The notes beneath the pieces are model-generated. The model saw only the letters and a list, made by a program, of their open reading frames with translations, had not been told where the DNA came from and searched no databases. A DNA stretch of 64,000 bases from Planctomycetales bacterium (GTDB taxonomy: Bacteria > Planctomycetota > Planctomycetia > Planctomycetales > Planctomycetaceae), in contig JANQPT010000016.1 in NCBI GenBank assembly GCA_028285345.1, forward strand, positions 1 through 64,000, written 5' to 3'. Made by a program: the position numbers and the translations under genes. This document shows, piece by piece, positions 7,134 through 15,496 of this stretch; within the stretch, counting starts at the first letter, position 1, and each line of letters opens with the position of its first letter.

Positions 7134-8777
7134 TCATACCTGCAGCACGCCTGTCCGGAACGGTTCGTCGTCGGCATGGCGGGTTGCGATTTGCAGAGCG
7201 TTAATGAGCGTCGACCGCGTTGCTGACGGTTCAATGATCTCGTCGACCCAGCCCCGCGCCGCGGCATATCGGATGTCAGTCTGCTCGTCATAGGAATCGA
7301 CAATACGTTGCCGAAGTTTTTCCAACTCGTCGGCGTCGGGCATCTGACCGGCGCGCTTCAGTGCGGCGACGTTCACTTGCAGGATTGTCGAGGCTGCCTG
7401 GGCGGCGCCCATCACGGCGTAATGCGCCGTTGGCCAGGCAAAAATGAACCGCGGGTCGAACGCTTTGCCGCACAGCGCATAGTTCCCCGCGCCGTAGCTT
7501 CCTCCCAGAATCACCGTCAACTTCGGCACGCGGCTGTTGGAGATGGCGTTCACCAATTTCGCGCCGGCGCGGATGATGCCCGCTTGTTCTGAATCACGGC
7601 CGACCATGAACCCGTACACGTCTTGCAAGAAAACAATCGGCAACCAGGTCTGGTTACAGTCCATCACAAACCGTGCGGCCTTTTCTGCACTTTCGTGGTA
7701 GATCACGCCGCCGAATTGCAGGCCGGAATTCTCTGTTTTCTCGGGATGATGCTGGTTGGCGACAATGCCGACCTGAAATCCCCCCAGCCGGGCGTAACCG
7801 CAGACCATCGTCTTGCCGAATTCGGCCTTGTACTCTTGAAAACTCCCCGCATCGAAAATGCAGTCGATGACGTCGCGGATTTCATACTGACGTTGCGGGT
7901 CCGGTGTGACAATCTGTGCCAATTCTGCTCGATCGCGTGCCGGTTCCGCCGCTTCGTGTCGCACAAAGACGTCGGCCTGTTGATCGCGGGGCAACGTGTC
8001 GGCCAACTCGCGGAGCCGACGCAGGCAACTCTCATCATCCGGTTCGCGAAAATCGATCGTGCCGCTGATCGCGGCATGCATTTCCGCACCCCCCAATTCT
8101 TCGTGCGAGGTCTCTTGACCGATCGAACTTTTCACCAACGCCGGCCCGGCGAGGTACAATCCTGAGCCGTCGGTCATCACCAGTTTGTCACACAGTACCG
8201 GCAAATAGCCGCCGCCGGCGACACAGTTGCCCATTATGGCCGCGATTTGCGGGATTCCCATCGCCGAAAGCACGGCGTTGTTGCGAAAGATGCGGCCGAA
8301 ATCGTCTTCATCGGGAAAGATCTCGTCCTGCATCGGCAACAGTACGCCCGCGGAATCGACCAGATAGATCAGCGGCAACCGGTTCGTCAGGGCAATCCGC
8401 TGCGCGCGGAGCACCTTCTTAGCCGTCATCGGGAAAAACGCGCCCGCTTTGACCGTGGCGTCGTTGGCGATGATCATAAATGACCGCTGCGCAACGCGCC
8501 CAATGCCGCAAATCACGCTGGCCGCGGGCGCCGGACCCCACTGTTCGTACATCCCCCACGCCGCCCAGCGGCCAAGCTCCAAGAACTCACTGCCGGGGTC
8601 GATCAGCCCGGCAATCCGCTCCCGCGCGGTGAGCCGGTTCTTATTGTGTTGCCGTGCGATCGCATCCTCGCCCCCACCCAAGGCAATTTCGGCGCGGGTC
8701 GTGCGGTAGTCCGTGAGCAACTCGTCCCAACCAGAGAGATCAGCGTTTCCAGCTTGCGGCGTCGGCTCGTCGTTCAT
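7134..8777 (-). CDS. Acyl-CoA carboxylase, carboxyltransferase (beta) subunit
   Basis: The protein has 547 residues, the usual length for the beta subunit of methylcrotonyl- or propionyl-CoA carboxylases. It contains the N-terminal carboxyltransferase half (LTARERIAGLIDPGSEFLEL, then NCVAGGGYLPVLCD) and the C-terminal half (ILGGSYGAGNYALCGKAFDP, then WPTAHYAVMGAAQAA), whose glycine loops bind the CoA thioester and biotin. It moves the carboxyl group from carboxybiotin to an acyl-CoA, probably in Leu or odd-chain degradation. No biotin-carboxylase or biotin-carrier subunit is encoded nearby in this window, so the partner must be elsewhere. The overall pattern is closest to methylcrotonyl-CoA carboxylase beta (mccB), but the substrate is not certain. 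Confidence 0.88.
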   Translation of the reverse strand: MNDEPTPQAGNADLSGWDELLTDYRTTRAEIALGGGEDAIARQHNKNRLTARERIAGLIDPGSEFLELGRWAAWGMYEQWGPAPAASVICGIGRVAQRSFMIIANDATVKAGAFFPMTAKKVLRAQRIALTNRLPLIYLVDSAGVLLPMQDEIFPDEDDFGRIFRNNAVLSAMGIPQIAAIMGNCVAGGGYLPVLCDKLVMTDGSGLYLAGPALVKSSIGQETSHEELGGAEMHAAISGTIDFREPDDESCLRRLRELADTLPRDQQADVFVRHEAAEPARDRAELAQIVTPDPQRQYEIRDVIDCIFDAGSFQEYKAEFGKTMVCGYARLGGFQVGIVANQHHPEKTENSGLQFGGVIYHESAEKAARFVMDCNQTWLPIVFLQDVYGFMVGRDSEQAGIIRAGAKLVNAISNSRVPKLTVILGGSYGAGNYALCGKAFDPRFIFAWPTAHYAVMGAAQAASTILQVNVAALKRAGQMPDADELEKLRQRIVDSYDEQTDIRYAAARGWVDEIIEPSATRSTLINALQIATRHADDEPFRTGVLQV

Positions 8778-8892
8778 TCCTCAATGATGTTTCTTCGAAG
8801 TAGACTGTGTTTAATAGAAAGTCGGCGCAAGAGATGTCCCAAGTTCTCTGAATACCAGACCGCTCGCTGCAGCGAACCGTTCGTGCTGATAC

Positions 8893-8898
8893 TATAAT
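8893..8898 (+). promoter_or_regulatory. Candidate -10 box (TATAAT)
   Basis: A perfect TATAAT lies about 70 bases before the start of the multihaem gene at 8966. No good -35 hexamer is seen at the right distance, so the call rests on the -10 alone. Confidence 0.3.
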
Positions 8899-8965
8899 CG
8901 AAATTGACAACGTTTGTCCGGCGCAGATGGGTAAGAATGTGAAAAGTGGATATTCCGAAGCAAGT

Positions 8966-11900
8966 ATGAGGCGGCGAGTGCTCGCGAGGTTGATTGGTCC
9001 GCTCGTGTTGCTGGCGGCCAATCCCCTAATCTTTGCACAAGATGACTTTGACGACGACGAGTTCGTGCCGGGTCTGGTAACAACCTATTCGTCCGCCGGG
9101 ACGTCGCTGCAACGAATCGATGACGACGTCGCGTTCGTGTGGGGCCGGTCGAGCCCTGATCACCGTTTGCCGGCCGGACGAATTCAAGCGCTCTGGCAAG
9201 GCAAATTGATGCTCAAGGCGGCCGGTACGTACCGATTCTACGCCCATCTGCAGGGGAAAGTTTCGCTTCGGCTCGACGGCCAAGAGGTCCTTTCGGGAAC
9301 GCAAGCGGAGCCGGGATGGATTCGCGGGGCGCCGCGTGAGTTCGATTTTGGCGAATTCCCCTTGGAAGTCCGCTTCGATCAGACAGAGCCGGCAGCGCAG
9401 ATCAAGCTTTATTGGTCGGCCGAGCGGTTCGAGCTGGAGCCGATCCCCGCACACTTGCTGTTTCACGATCAGCCGAGGCGGGATCTCAACAAAATTGAAC
9501 GGGGTCGCGTCGCCTTTGAATCGCATCGCTGTAATCGTTGCCATCGCCGCAACCACGATCCGCTCAGCCCGGCCGCGCCGAGTCTTGTCCATGCATCCGG
9601 CGGACTCTCCCGTTCATGGATTGTGCAAAAACTGATGGCACACGGCGATCCCTCCGCACATGCCAACATGCCGCAGTATGGCTTCGACCGCAAGCAGGCG
9701 GAGGACATCGCCGCCTTTCTACTCAGCGGCAAGCCGGTGACAACGAAGCCGTTGCCCAAGTTCAAGGATGACGCAATGCCGCTGCGCGAGGGTGAATTGC
9801 TCTTTCGGTCCGTCGGATGTCTCGCGTGCCATTCGGTCGGTCCTCATGGTAACCGCACAGCATCCACCGCTGGCGACCTCAGCCAAATCGGCGCAAAACG
9901 GTCGAAATGGTGGCTGTATAAGTGGCTCTCTGAGCCGGAGGCTTTGATTCCCGATCATCGCATGCCGGTCTTTAAGCTTTCGAAGCTCGAGCGCGCTCAA
10001 CTGGCGACGTATTTGTCCCAAAAAGGCGCGGACAAACCGGCAACCGAGACGGCCAAGACACCGAACGACGCCGAGGCGATTGAGCGTGGACGTCGCCTGG
10101 TCAGCGGGGCGCGCTGCGCAAATTGTCATCGCATCGGAGGCGTCGAGGAGGATCTCAAGCAAATTCCCGGCTTAAACGGCGCGAATCCTCGAAGTCGCCG
10201 GTCCTGTTTATCCCGGCAGACCGATCCGCAACATCAACAGCCGGCGTACCTGCATGCAGATCGAGACGCGATCAGAGCGTACCTCGAATCGCGCGGTGAG
10301 GTCTCCTCGGCGGTCAGTGAGTTTGAACGCGGCCGCCGGGTTTTGAGGCGCAAGAACTGTCTCCGCTGCCACGAACGAGGATTGCAGCCGGGAATCGTCG
10401 CCACCGCGGGAGCGATGTCGCGACATGACGAGTCTCTGCAAGGCCAAAGCGAGGCGCTGATTCCCCCCTCTCTGACTGCGGTCGGCGACAAATTGTTGGA
10501 CGAATCTCTCAAAGAGGCTGTTGGCGGAAATCAGCAGCGGATCCGCCTTCCCTGGCTGAAGGTCCGCATGCCGAAGTTTCGTCATACCGCGGCGGAGGAG
10601 CGTGCTCTGTTGGCCTACCTGATCGGGCACGATCGAATCTCCGACCGGCCACGCGACGCGGCCCCTGCCATCGCCGCCGACGAAGATGCGACACAAACGT
10701 TGATCGCCGGCCATGAACTTGTCGGCGGCAAGGGGTTTAGCTGCGTCGCCTGCCATGCGTTTGGAAAGTTTGAGCCGCGAAACGTTGCACTCGGCACGCG
10801 CGGCTCCGATCTGTTGCAGCCGGGACGCCGCATGCGGAAGGAGTTTTTCCTGCGGTGGACGCGCGCCCCGCTGCGAATCGTCCCCGGCATGGAAATGCCC
10901 TCGTTCGAAAAACCGGTCCCCGGCATCTTGGATGGAGACCATGGTAAACAATTGGCGGCGATCTGGGACGCACTCAACGATCCCAATTTCACCGTGCCCA
11001 CAAACCCCGCCGTCGTCGAGCAGTACTTCGTCGTTCGTCCCGGTGAGCAGCCGCGAATCGTGCGGGACGTCTTTACCAATCATGACGCTGACGGCGGGCA
11101 TACGGCGCGATCATTCGCCGTCGGGTTGCCCAACCAGCATAACGTCCTATTCGATTTGGACACCTTCAGTCTGCGGCAATGGTGGCTCGGCGATTTCGCC
11201 AGGCAGCGCACTCAGGGAAAAAGTTGGTTTTGGGACGCCGCCGGGGTGACGATCACGGCTGGTTCGCCAAATCGCCCGGACATCGTGCTCCGCAAAATTG
11301 GGAATGGTGCTGATGATTTGATCGAACCGCGCCGTAGCCATGGCGTCCATGGTCGATTGCTCGGATATTCAAAAACCAAACAGCAAGTCCGCTTCCAATA
11401 CCAGTTAGACTTCGGCGATCTCGGCAGATTCGAAGTGACAGAAACGCTCCGCCCGCTGGATTCATCGCAGCAGTCACAGCGGACCGGTTGGACGCGGCGC
11501 ATTGCGGTCTCGTCCATACCTCAGGGCTATCAGGCGGTAGTCCGTCAACCTGACACGTCCGTCAAATTCGGCGACCCTTCGATTGAAATCTTGAAAGGTC
11601 ACAGCGGTGGATGGGAAACGGACGGTGAGGGGACGCGCATGACCCGACTTGCGACTGCGAAGACAGGGAAATCGGCTGCGACGTTTGCCTATACAACAGC
11701 ACTGCGGCCCGAGAAACTGCGTCTCAATCCACCCACCGCTGTCGATTTGCCAGTTGAAAAAATCACCGCCGTGCCAGGATACGAGGGCGTGAGATTGCCG
11801 CTGCCGCGCTCGATCATGCCCACGGCGATTTCCTGGACGGCCGACGGCAAGCTAGTGTTCACATCGCTGAAAGGACATGTTTACTTGGCGGTCGATACCG

Positions 11901-13120
11901 ACGGCGATGAAATCGAAGATGAATTACAGTCGGTCGAGGAAGGATTGGCCGCGCCTTATGGCGTGATTGCGGACGGTCCGGATCTGATTGTCGCGCACAA
12001 GCCGGAACTGCTGAGGCTCCGTGATACCGACGGCGACGGAGAATTTGACCGACGTCAAGTCGTCGCCACCGGCTGGGGCTACAACGACAACTACCACGAT
12101 TGGACCACAGGTATTGTCCGCGACAGTAGCGGCAACTTGTACGTCGGATTGGGCAGCGACTATGCGCAAAAGAAACGGGCTCGCGAACACACCCGCTGGC
12201 GGGGGACGATTCTTCGCATCAGCCCCTCAGGAAAAGTAGAACCGGTAGCGCACGATCTGCGCTATCCCACTGGTTTGGCGATTGACCAATTCGATCGAGT
12301 CTTCATGTCCGATCAGCAGGGCGTGCAGAACACCTTCAATGAGGTCAATTATTTGATACCCGGCCGCGGGTATGGTGTCACCAGCCCGCATCGAGAATCG
12401 CCCGATTCGCCCGCGATGTGGCCTGCAGTTCAACTTCCGCACCCCTGGACGCGGAGCGTCAACGGCATCTTCTTTCTCAATCCGCAATTGGTCGCGGACC
12501 CAAAAGTCTTCGGACCGTTTGCCGGACATGGAATCGGCTGTGAATACGACACGCGGGCTTTGATTCGCTTCACAACGCAACAAGTGGGCGACGTGCTGCA
12601 GGGGGCCGCTTATCGCTTCAGCCGGCCGCAGGTCGACAATCCGCGCGAAACGTTTGTCGGAGCATTGTGCGGCGCCGTCGCTCCAAGCGGTGACATCTAC
12701 GTCGGCAGCATTCACGACAGCGGTTGGCTAGGCGGCCATAATCTGGGCGACATCGTAAAGCTGCGGCCCACCGGCAAACTGCCGCTGGGCATTCAAGAAC
12801 TTCGGGCGACGCCGCAAGGCTTTGAGCTGACCTTTACCGCGCCGGTCAATCGCCAGGCCGCCGCCAAACCGGAGAACTACACGATTTCCGGCTACACCCG
12901 AGTCTGGAAGGGCGGATATGCAACGCTCGATTCGGGACGGCACCAGGTTCCGATCCAAGCAGCCGATGTCTCCGCCGACGGGCGAACGGTGCTGCTTCAC
13001 GCGAACCCATTGAAGCCGAAGTTCGTCTTTGAGGTCGGCTGCCGCCGCATCGGTCCCGATCCCAAAGTTCCACTCTGGCCGGCGGTGGGATATTACACGA
13101 TGACGACAGTGCCCAAATAG
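8966..13120 (+). CDS. PA14 / five-haem cytochrome c / membrane-bound dehydrogenase fusion
   Basis: The protein has 1384 residues with a signal peptide (MRRRVLARLIGPLVLLAANP). A PA14-like carbohydrate-binding region comes first (about 35-178; YRFYAHLQGKVSLRLDGQEV). Five CxxCH haem motifs follow: CNRCH (~189), CLACH (~285), CANCH (~384), CLRCH (~465) and CVACH (~593). The C-terminal ~430 residues form a beta-propeller like the PVC-type putative membrane-bound dehydrogenase (PQQ glucose/sorbosone dehydrogenase fold), with DTDGDEIEDELQ and DTDGDGEFDRRQ acidic loops that may bind Ca2+. It is likely periplasmic and probably links sugar oxidation to electron transfer. The ATG at 8966 places the signal peptide at the N-terminus; an upstream ATG at 8927 is in frame. 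Confidence 0.85.
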   Translation: MRRRVLARLIGPLVLLAANPLIFAQDDFDDDEFVPGLVTTYSSAGTSLQRIDDDVAFVWGRSSPDHRLPAGRIQALWQGKLMLKAAGTYRFYAHLQGKVSLRLDGQEVLSGTQAEPGWIRGAPREFDFGEFPLEVRFDQTEPAAQIKLYWSAERFELEPIPAHLLFHDQPRRDLNKIERGRVAFESHRCNRCHRRNHDPLSPAAPSLVHASGGLSRSWIVQKLMAHGDPSAHANMPQYGFDRKQAEDIAAFLLSGKPVTTKPLPKFKDDAMPLREGELLFRSVGCLACHSVGPHGNRTASTAGDLSQIGAKRSKWWLYKWLSEPEALIPDHRMPVFKLSKLERAQLATYLSQKGADKPATETAKTPNDAEAIERGRRLVSGARCANCHRIGGVEEDLKQIPGLNGANPRSRRSCLSRQTDPQHQQPAYLHADRDAIRAYLESRGEVSSAVSEFERGRRVLRRKNCLRCHERGLQPGIVATAGAMSRHDESLQGQSEALIPPSLTAVGDKLLDESLKEAVGGNQQRIRLPWLKVRMPKFRHTAAEERALLAYLIGHDRISDRPRDAAPAIAADEDATQTLIAGHELVGGKGFSCVACHAFGKFEPRNVALGTRGSDLLQPGRRMRKEFFLRWTRAPLRIVPGMEMPSFEKPVPGILDGDHGKQLAAIWDALNDPNFTVPTNPAVVEQYFVVRPGEQPRIVRDVFTNHDADGGHTARSFAVGLPNQHNVLFDLDTFSLRQWWLGDFARQRTQGKSWFWDAAGVTITAGSPNRPDIVLRKIGNGADDLIEPRRSHGVHGRLLGYSKTKQQVRFQYQLDFGDLGRFEVTETLRPLDSSQQSQRTGWTRRIAVSSIPQGYQAVVRQPDTSVKFGDPSIEILKGHSGGWETDGEGTRMTRLATAKTGKSAATFAYTTALRPEKLRLNPPTAVDLPVEKITAVPGYEGVRLPLPRSIMPTAISWTADGKLVFTSLKGHVYLAVDTDGDEIEDELQSVEEGLAAPYGVIADGPDLIVAHKPELLRLRDTDGDGEFDRRQVVATGWGYNDNYHDWTTGIVRDSSGNLYVGLGSDYAQKKRAREHTRWRGTILRISPSGKVEPVAHDLRYPTGLAIDQFDRVFMSDQQGVQNTFNEVNYLIPGRGYGVTSPHRESPDSPAMWPAVQLPHPWTRSVNGIFFLNPQLVADPKVFGPFAGHGIGCEYDTRALIRFTTQQVGDVLQGAAYRFSRPQVDNPRETFVGALCGAVAPSGDIYVGSIHDSGWLGGHNLGDIVKLRPTGKLPLGIQELRATPQGFELTFTAPVNRQAAAKPENYTISGYTRVWKGGYATLDSGRHQVPIQAADVSADGRTVLLHANPLKPKFVFEVGCRRIGPDPKVPLWPAVGYYTMTTVPK

Positions 13121-13203
13121 CGCTCACGCAGCAATTCTCAAAAGATTGAGCAGCAGTCGCCGCAGATTCTGCGCTTGACTTCAATCGAGCGCTTAATACA
13201 ATT

Positions 13204-13224
13204 GTTTCAAACACCTGTTTAAAC
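13204..13224. promoter_or_regulatory. Candidate TetR operator
   Basis: The inverted repeat GTTTCAAACA-CC-TGTTTAAAC lies 26 bases before the start of the TetR-family gene at 13251. Its position and symmetry suit an autoregulatory operator that also controls the efflux genes downstream. This is an inference from symmetry only. Confidence 0.4.
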
Positions 13225-13250
13225 TGCCTGCCAGACCCCCTATTCTCCCC

Positions 13251-13955
13251 ATGTCAACAGACGATACGAGAACCCGAATTCTCAACGCTGCCGGACCGGT
13301 CTTTGCTGTGAAAGGTTTCGCCGATGCCACCGTCCGCGACATCTGTCAGGCGGCGGAAGTCAATGTGGCGAGCGTCAACTACCACTTTGGTGACAAAGAA
13401 CAGCTCTACATCGAGACCGTGAAACGGGCGCACGAACTGAAGGTTCGTCAGGTCAATCTGCCCGACTGGTCGGAATCGACGCCGCCGGCCAACAAGCTCC
13501 GCGATTTTGTCCGCACGCTGATCACCCGCATGTTGGGCACACACGCGGCACCCTGGCAGTCGACGCTGATGATGCGCGAAGTGTTGCACCCCACCGCCGC
13601 GTGTCGGGCATTGGTCAAAGATTATTTCCGTCCGGAATTCAACGTATTGATCAGCGTTCTGAGAGAGATGGTCAAGGAGGGCACTCCGGACTACAAATTG
13701 CACCAGATCGCGTTCAGTATTTTGGGGCAGTGCCTGCATTACCGGGTGGCGGGCGACGTCGTCGCCATCATCATTGATGAACAGGAGCGCAGTGAGCACT
13801 ACAGCGTCGCTCAATTGGCCGATCATATTGCGGAGTTTTCTCTGGCAGCGCTAGGGCAAATCCAACCGTATTCCAACGATGCAGCGCATGCGCCTCAGGA
13901 GTGCGGCGAACATTCGTCAACCCAGCGGTCCGACGAAATATTTTCAACCGAATAG
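13251..13955 (+). CDS. TetR/AcrR-family transcriptional regulator
   Basis: The protein has 234 residues. The N-terminal HTH is clear: TRTRILNAAGPVFAVKGFAD, then VRDICQAAEVNVASVNYHFG with the YHFGDKEQLY end typical of TetR proteins. The C-terminal part (WQSTLMMREVLHPTAACRAL) resembles the CerR/DUF1956 group, which often represses a neighbouring efflux operon. It lies just upstream of the adaptor and RND pump genes on the same strand, 32 bases before the adaptor, so it is probably co-transcribed with them and responds to a pump substrate. There is no clear ribosome binding site before the ATG. Confidence 0.9.
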   Translation: MSTDDTRTRILNAAGPVFAVKGFADATVRDICQAAEVNVASVNYHFGDKEQLYIETVKRAHELKVRQVNLPDWSESTPPANKLRDFVRTLITRMLGTHAAPWQSTLMMREVLHPTAACRALVKDYFRPEFNVLISVLREMVKEGTPDYKLHQIAFSILGQCLHYRVAGDVVAIIIDEQERSEHYSVAQLADHIAEFSLAALGQIQPYSNDAAHAPQECGEHSSTQRSDEIFSTE

Positions 13956-13987
13956 CGAATCCAGCGTGTCAGAGGATTAAGCGAGCT

Positions 13988-15361
13988 ATGAAACGATTCC
14001 TGGTACTGGTTTTTCTCAAAATCATTCCGCCGATTGTGATCCTGGCGTGCGGGATTGTCGGGTTCAAGTATCTGAGCAACCGCCCGCAAGTGACCGTCAA
14101 GGCGGCGGAAAAATCGGCTGCGCCGATCGTAAAAACCGTCCCGGTTGTAGACCACCAGGGGGGGCTGGATATTTTGGTCGACGGTGTGGTGGTTCCACAC
14201 CGAGAAGTTTATTTGTCCGCGGAGGTCGAGGGCCGCATCACCTTTAAGGCTGACGAATGCCAAGCTGGCAACTATGTCGAGGCCGGCACGTTCCTGTTTG
14301 AGATCGACCCCCAAGATTATCAACTTGAGGTCCGTCGGCTGCAAAAAGAGTTGGCCCAGACGGAAGCCAATCTTGAAGAAAACGAAGTCGAAATTGCCAA
14401 CGCTCGGACGATGGTAGCGCTGGCCGAAGAAGAACTCGTACTGCAGCGTAAGGAACTGAAGCGAGTCCAAGACCTTTCCAATCGAGGAGTGATTACCGAG
14501 TCGGAAATCGACACCGCCAAACGAAACGAGTTGGCGGCGCGCAACTCACTGCAGGGTCAAAAAAACATGCTGCAACTGCAGCAAACTCGTCGGCGACGGC
14601 TGACAAGCGCCCGCGAACTGGTGGGCACCGAATTGGAAAAGGCGGGGCTGGCACTGAGCCGCACAAAGGTCAAGGCGCCGCTGAGCGGCGTGATTGTTGA
14701 AGATATGGTGGAGTTGGACACCCACGTCAAAAGCGGCACGCAACTGGTGCGGATCAATGATTCCTCCACCGCGGAGGTCAAATGCAGCCTGAAGATGGAC
14801 GAGTTGTTCTGGATCTGGAATCAGGCGTCCAGCGGAACCTCCGCCGATCAATCACAGCCGATCTCCGCTTCATATGAAATCCCGGAAACCCCGGTGACGG
14901 TCAGTTATCAAGTGACAGGACGCAATTTTCATTGGGATGGAGTGCTGTCCCGCTACGAGGGAACCGGTTTGGACATCGCCACCCGGACGATCCCCTGCCG
15001 GGTCGTGGTCTCCAAGCCCCGTGATTTGCGGGTTACCGACTTCAGTGGAAATCCGCTGCCATACGACGGACCACGGGCAATGGTGACCGGCATGTTCGTG
15101 ACCGTTCGCATCCACGCCAAGCCGGTCGCCAAGCTGCTCAGTGTTCCTGAGCAAGCGGTCCGCCCGGGTAATCGCATCTGGCTGGTTCGCGACGGAAAAT
15201 TGCAGATCGAAAAAATCCAACCCGCTGAAACGATCAACGGATCGGTGATTATCCCTGCCGCATCCGCACCACTAAAGATTGGAGACGAAGTCGTCGTCTC
15301 TCCGCTGCCGGTCGCCGAGACGGGAATGAACGTCCAGCAAGAAGAAAAGGCTGAAGACTAA
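13988..15361 (+). CDS. RND efflux periplasmic adaptor subunit (HlyD/MFP family)
   Basis: The protein has 457 residues with an N-terminal membrane anchor (FLVLVFLKIIPPIVILACGI). It has the membrane-fusion layout: a lipoyl half-motif (DGVVVPHREVYLSAEVEGRI), a coiled-coil hairpin (about 110-210, rich in Glu, Leu and Lys), the second half-motif (ALSRTKVKAPLSGVIVEDMV), and a beta-barrel plus membrane-proximal domain ending in LLSVPEQAVRPGNRIW. It would bridge the RND pump at 15497-18817 to an outer-membrane channel, none of which is encoded here. The ATG at 13988 gives the proper membrane anchor; the frame is open further upstream to 13901 but would overlap the regulator. Confidence 0.9.
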   Translation: MKRFLVLVFLKIIPPIVILACGIVGFKYLSNRPQVTVKAAEKSAAPIVKTVPVVDHQGGLDILVDGVVVPHREVYLSAEVEGRITFKADECQAGNYVEAGTFLFEIDPQDYQLEVRRLQKELAQTEANLEENEVEIANARTMVALAEEELVLQRKELKRVQDLSNRGVITESEIDTAKRNELAARNSLQGQKNMLQLQQTRRRRLTSARELVGTELEKAGLALSRTKVKAPLSGVIVEDMVELDTHVKSGTQLVRINDSSTAEVKCSLKMDELFWIWNQASSGTSADQSQPISASYEIPETPVTVSYQVTGRNFHWDGVLSRYEGTGLDIATRTIPCRVVVSKPRDLRVTDFSGNPLPYDGPRAMVTGMFVTVRIHAKPVAKLLSVPEQAVRPGNRIWLVRDGKLQIEKIQPAETINGSVIIPAASAPLKIGDEVVVSPLPVAETGMNVQQEEKAED

Positions 15362-15496
15362 AGCGCAAGTTCAAAAACCAGTTCCGGCCGTGCCGGACGA
15401 TTGTGATGCGGGCGGGCTTAGGTACACAAAGACCGCCCAACACGACCACCACCACCAGAGAGAAGCAGCCGGCGCCACCGGCCCCACCAGAGCGAC

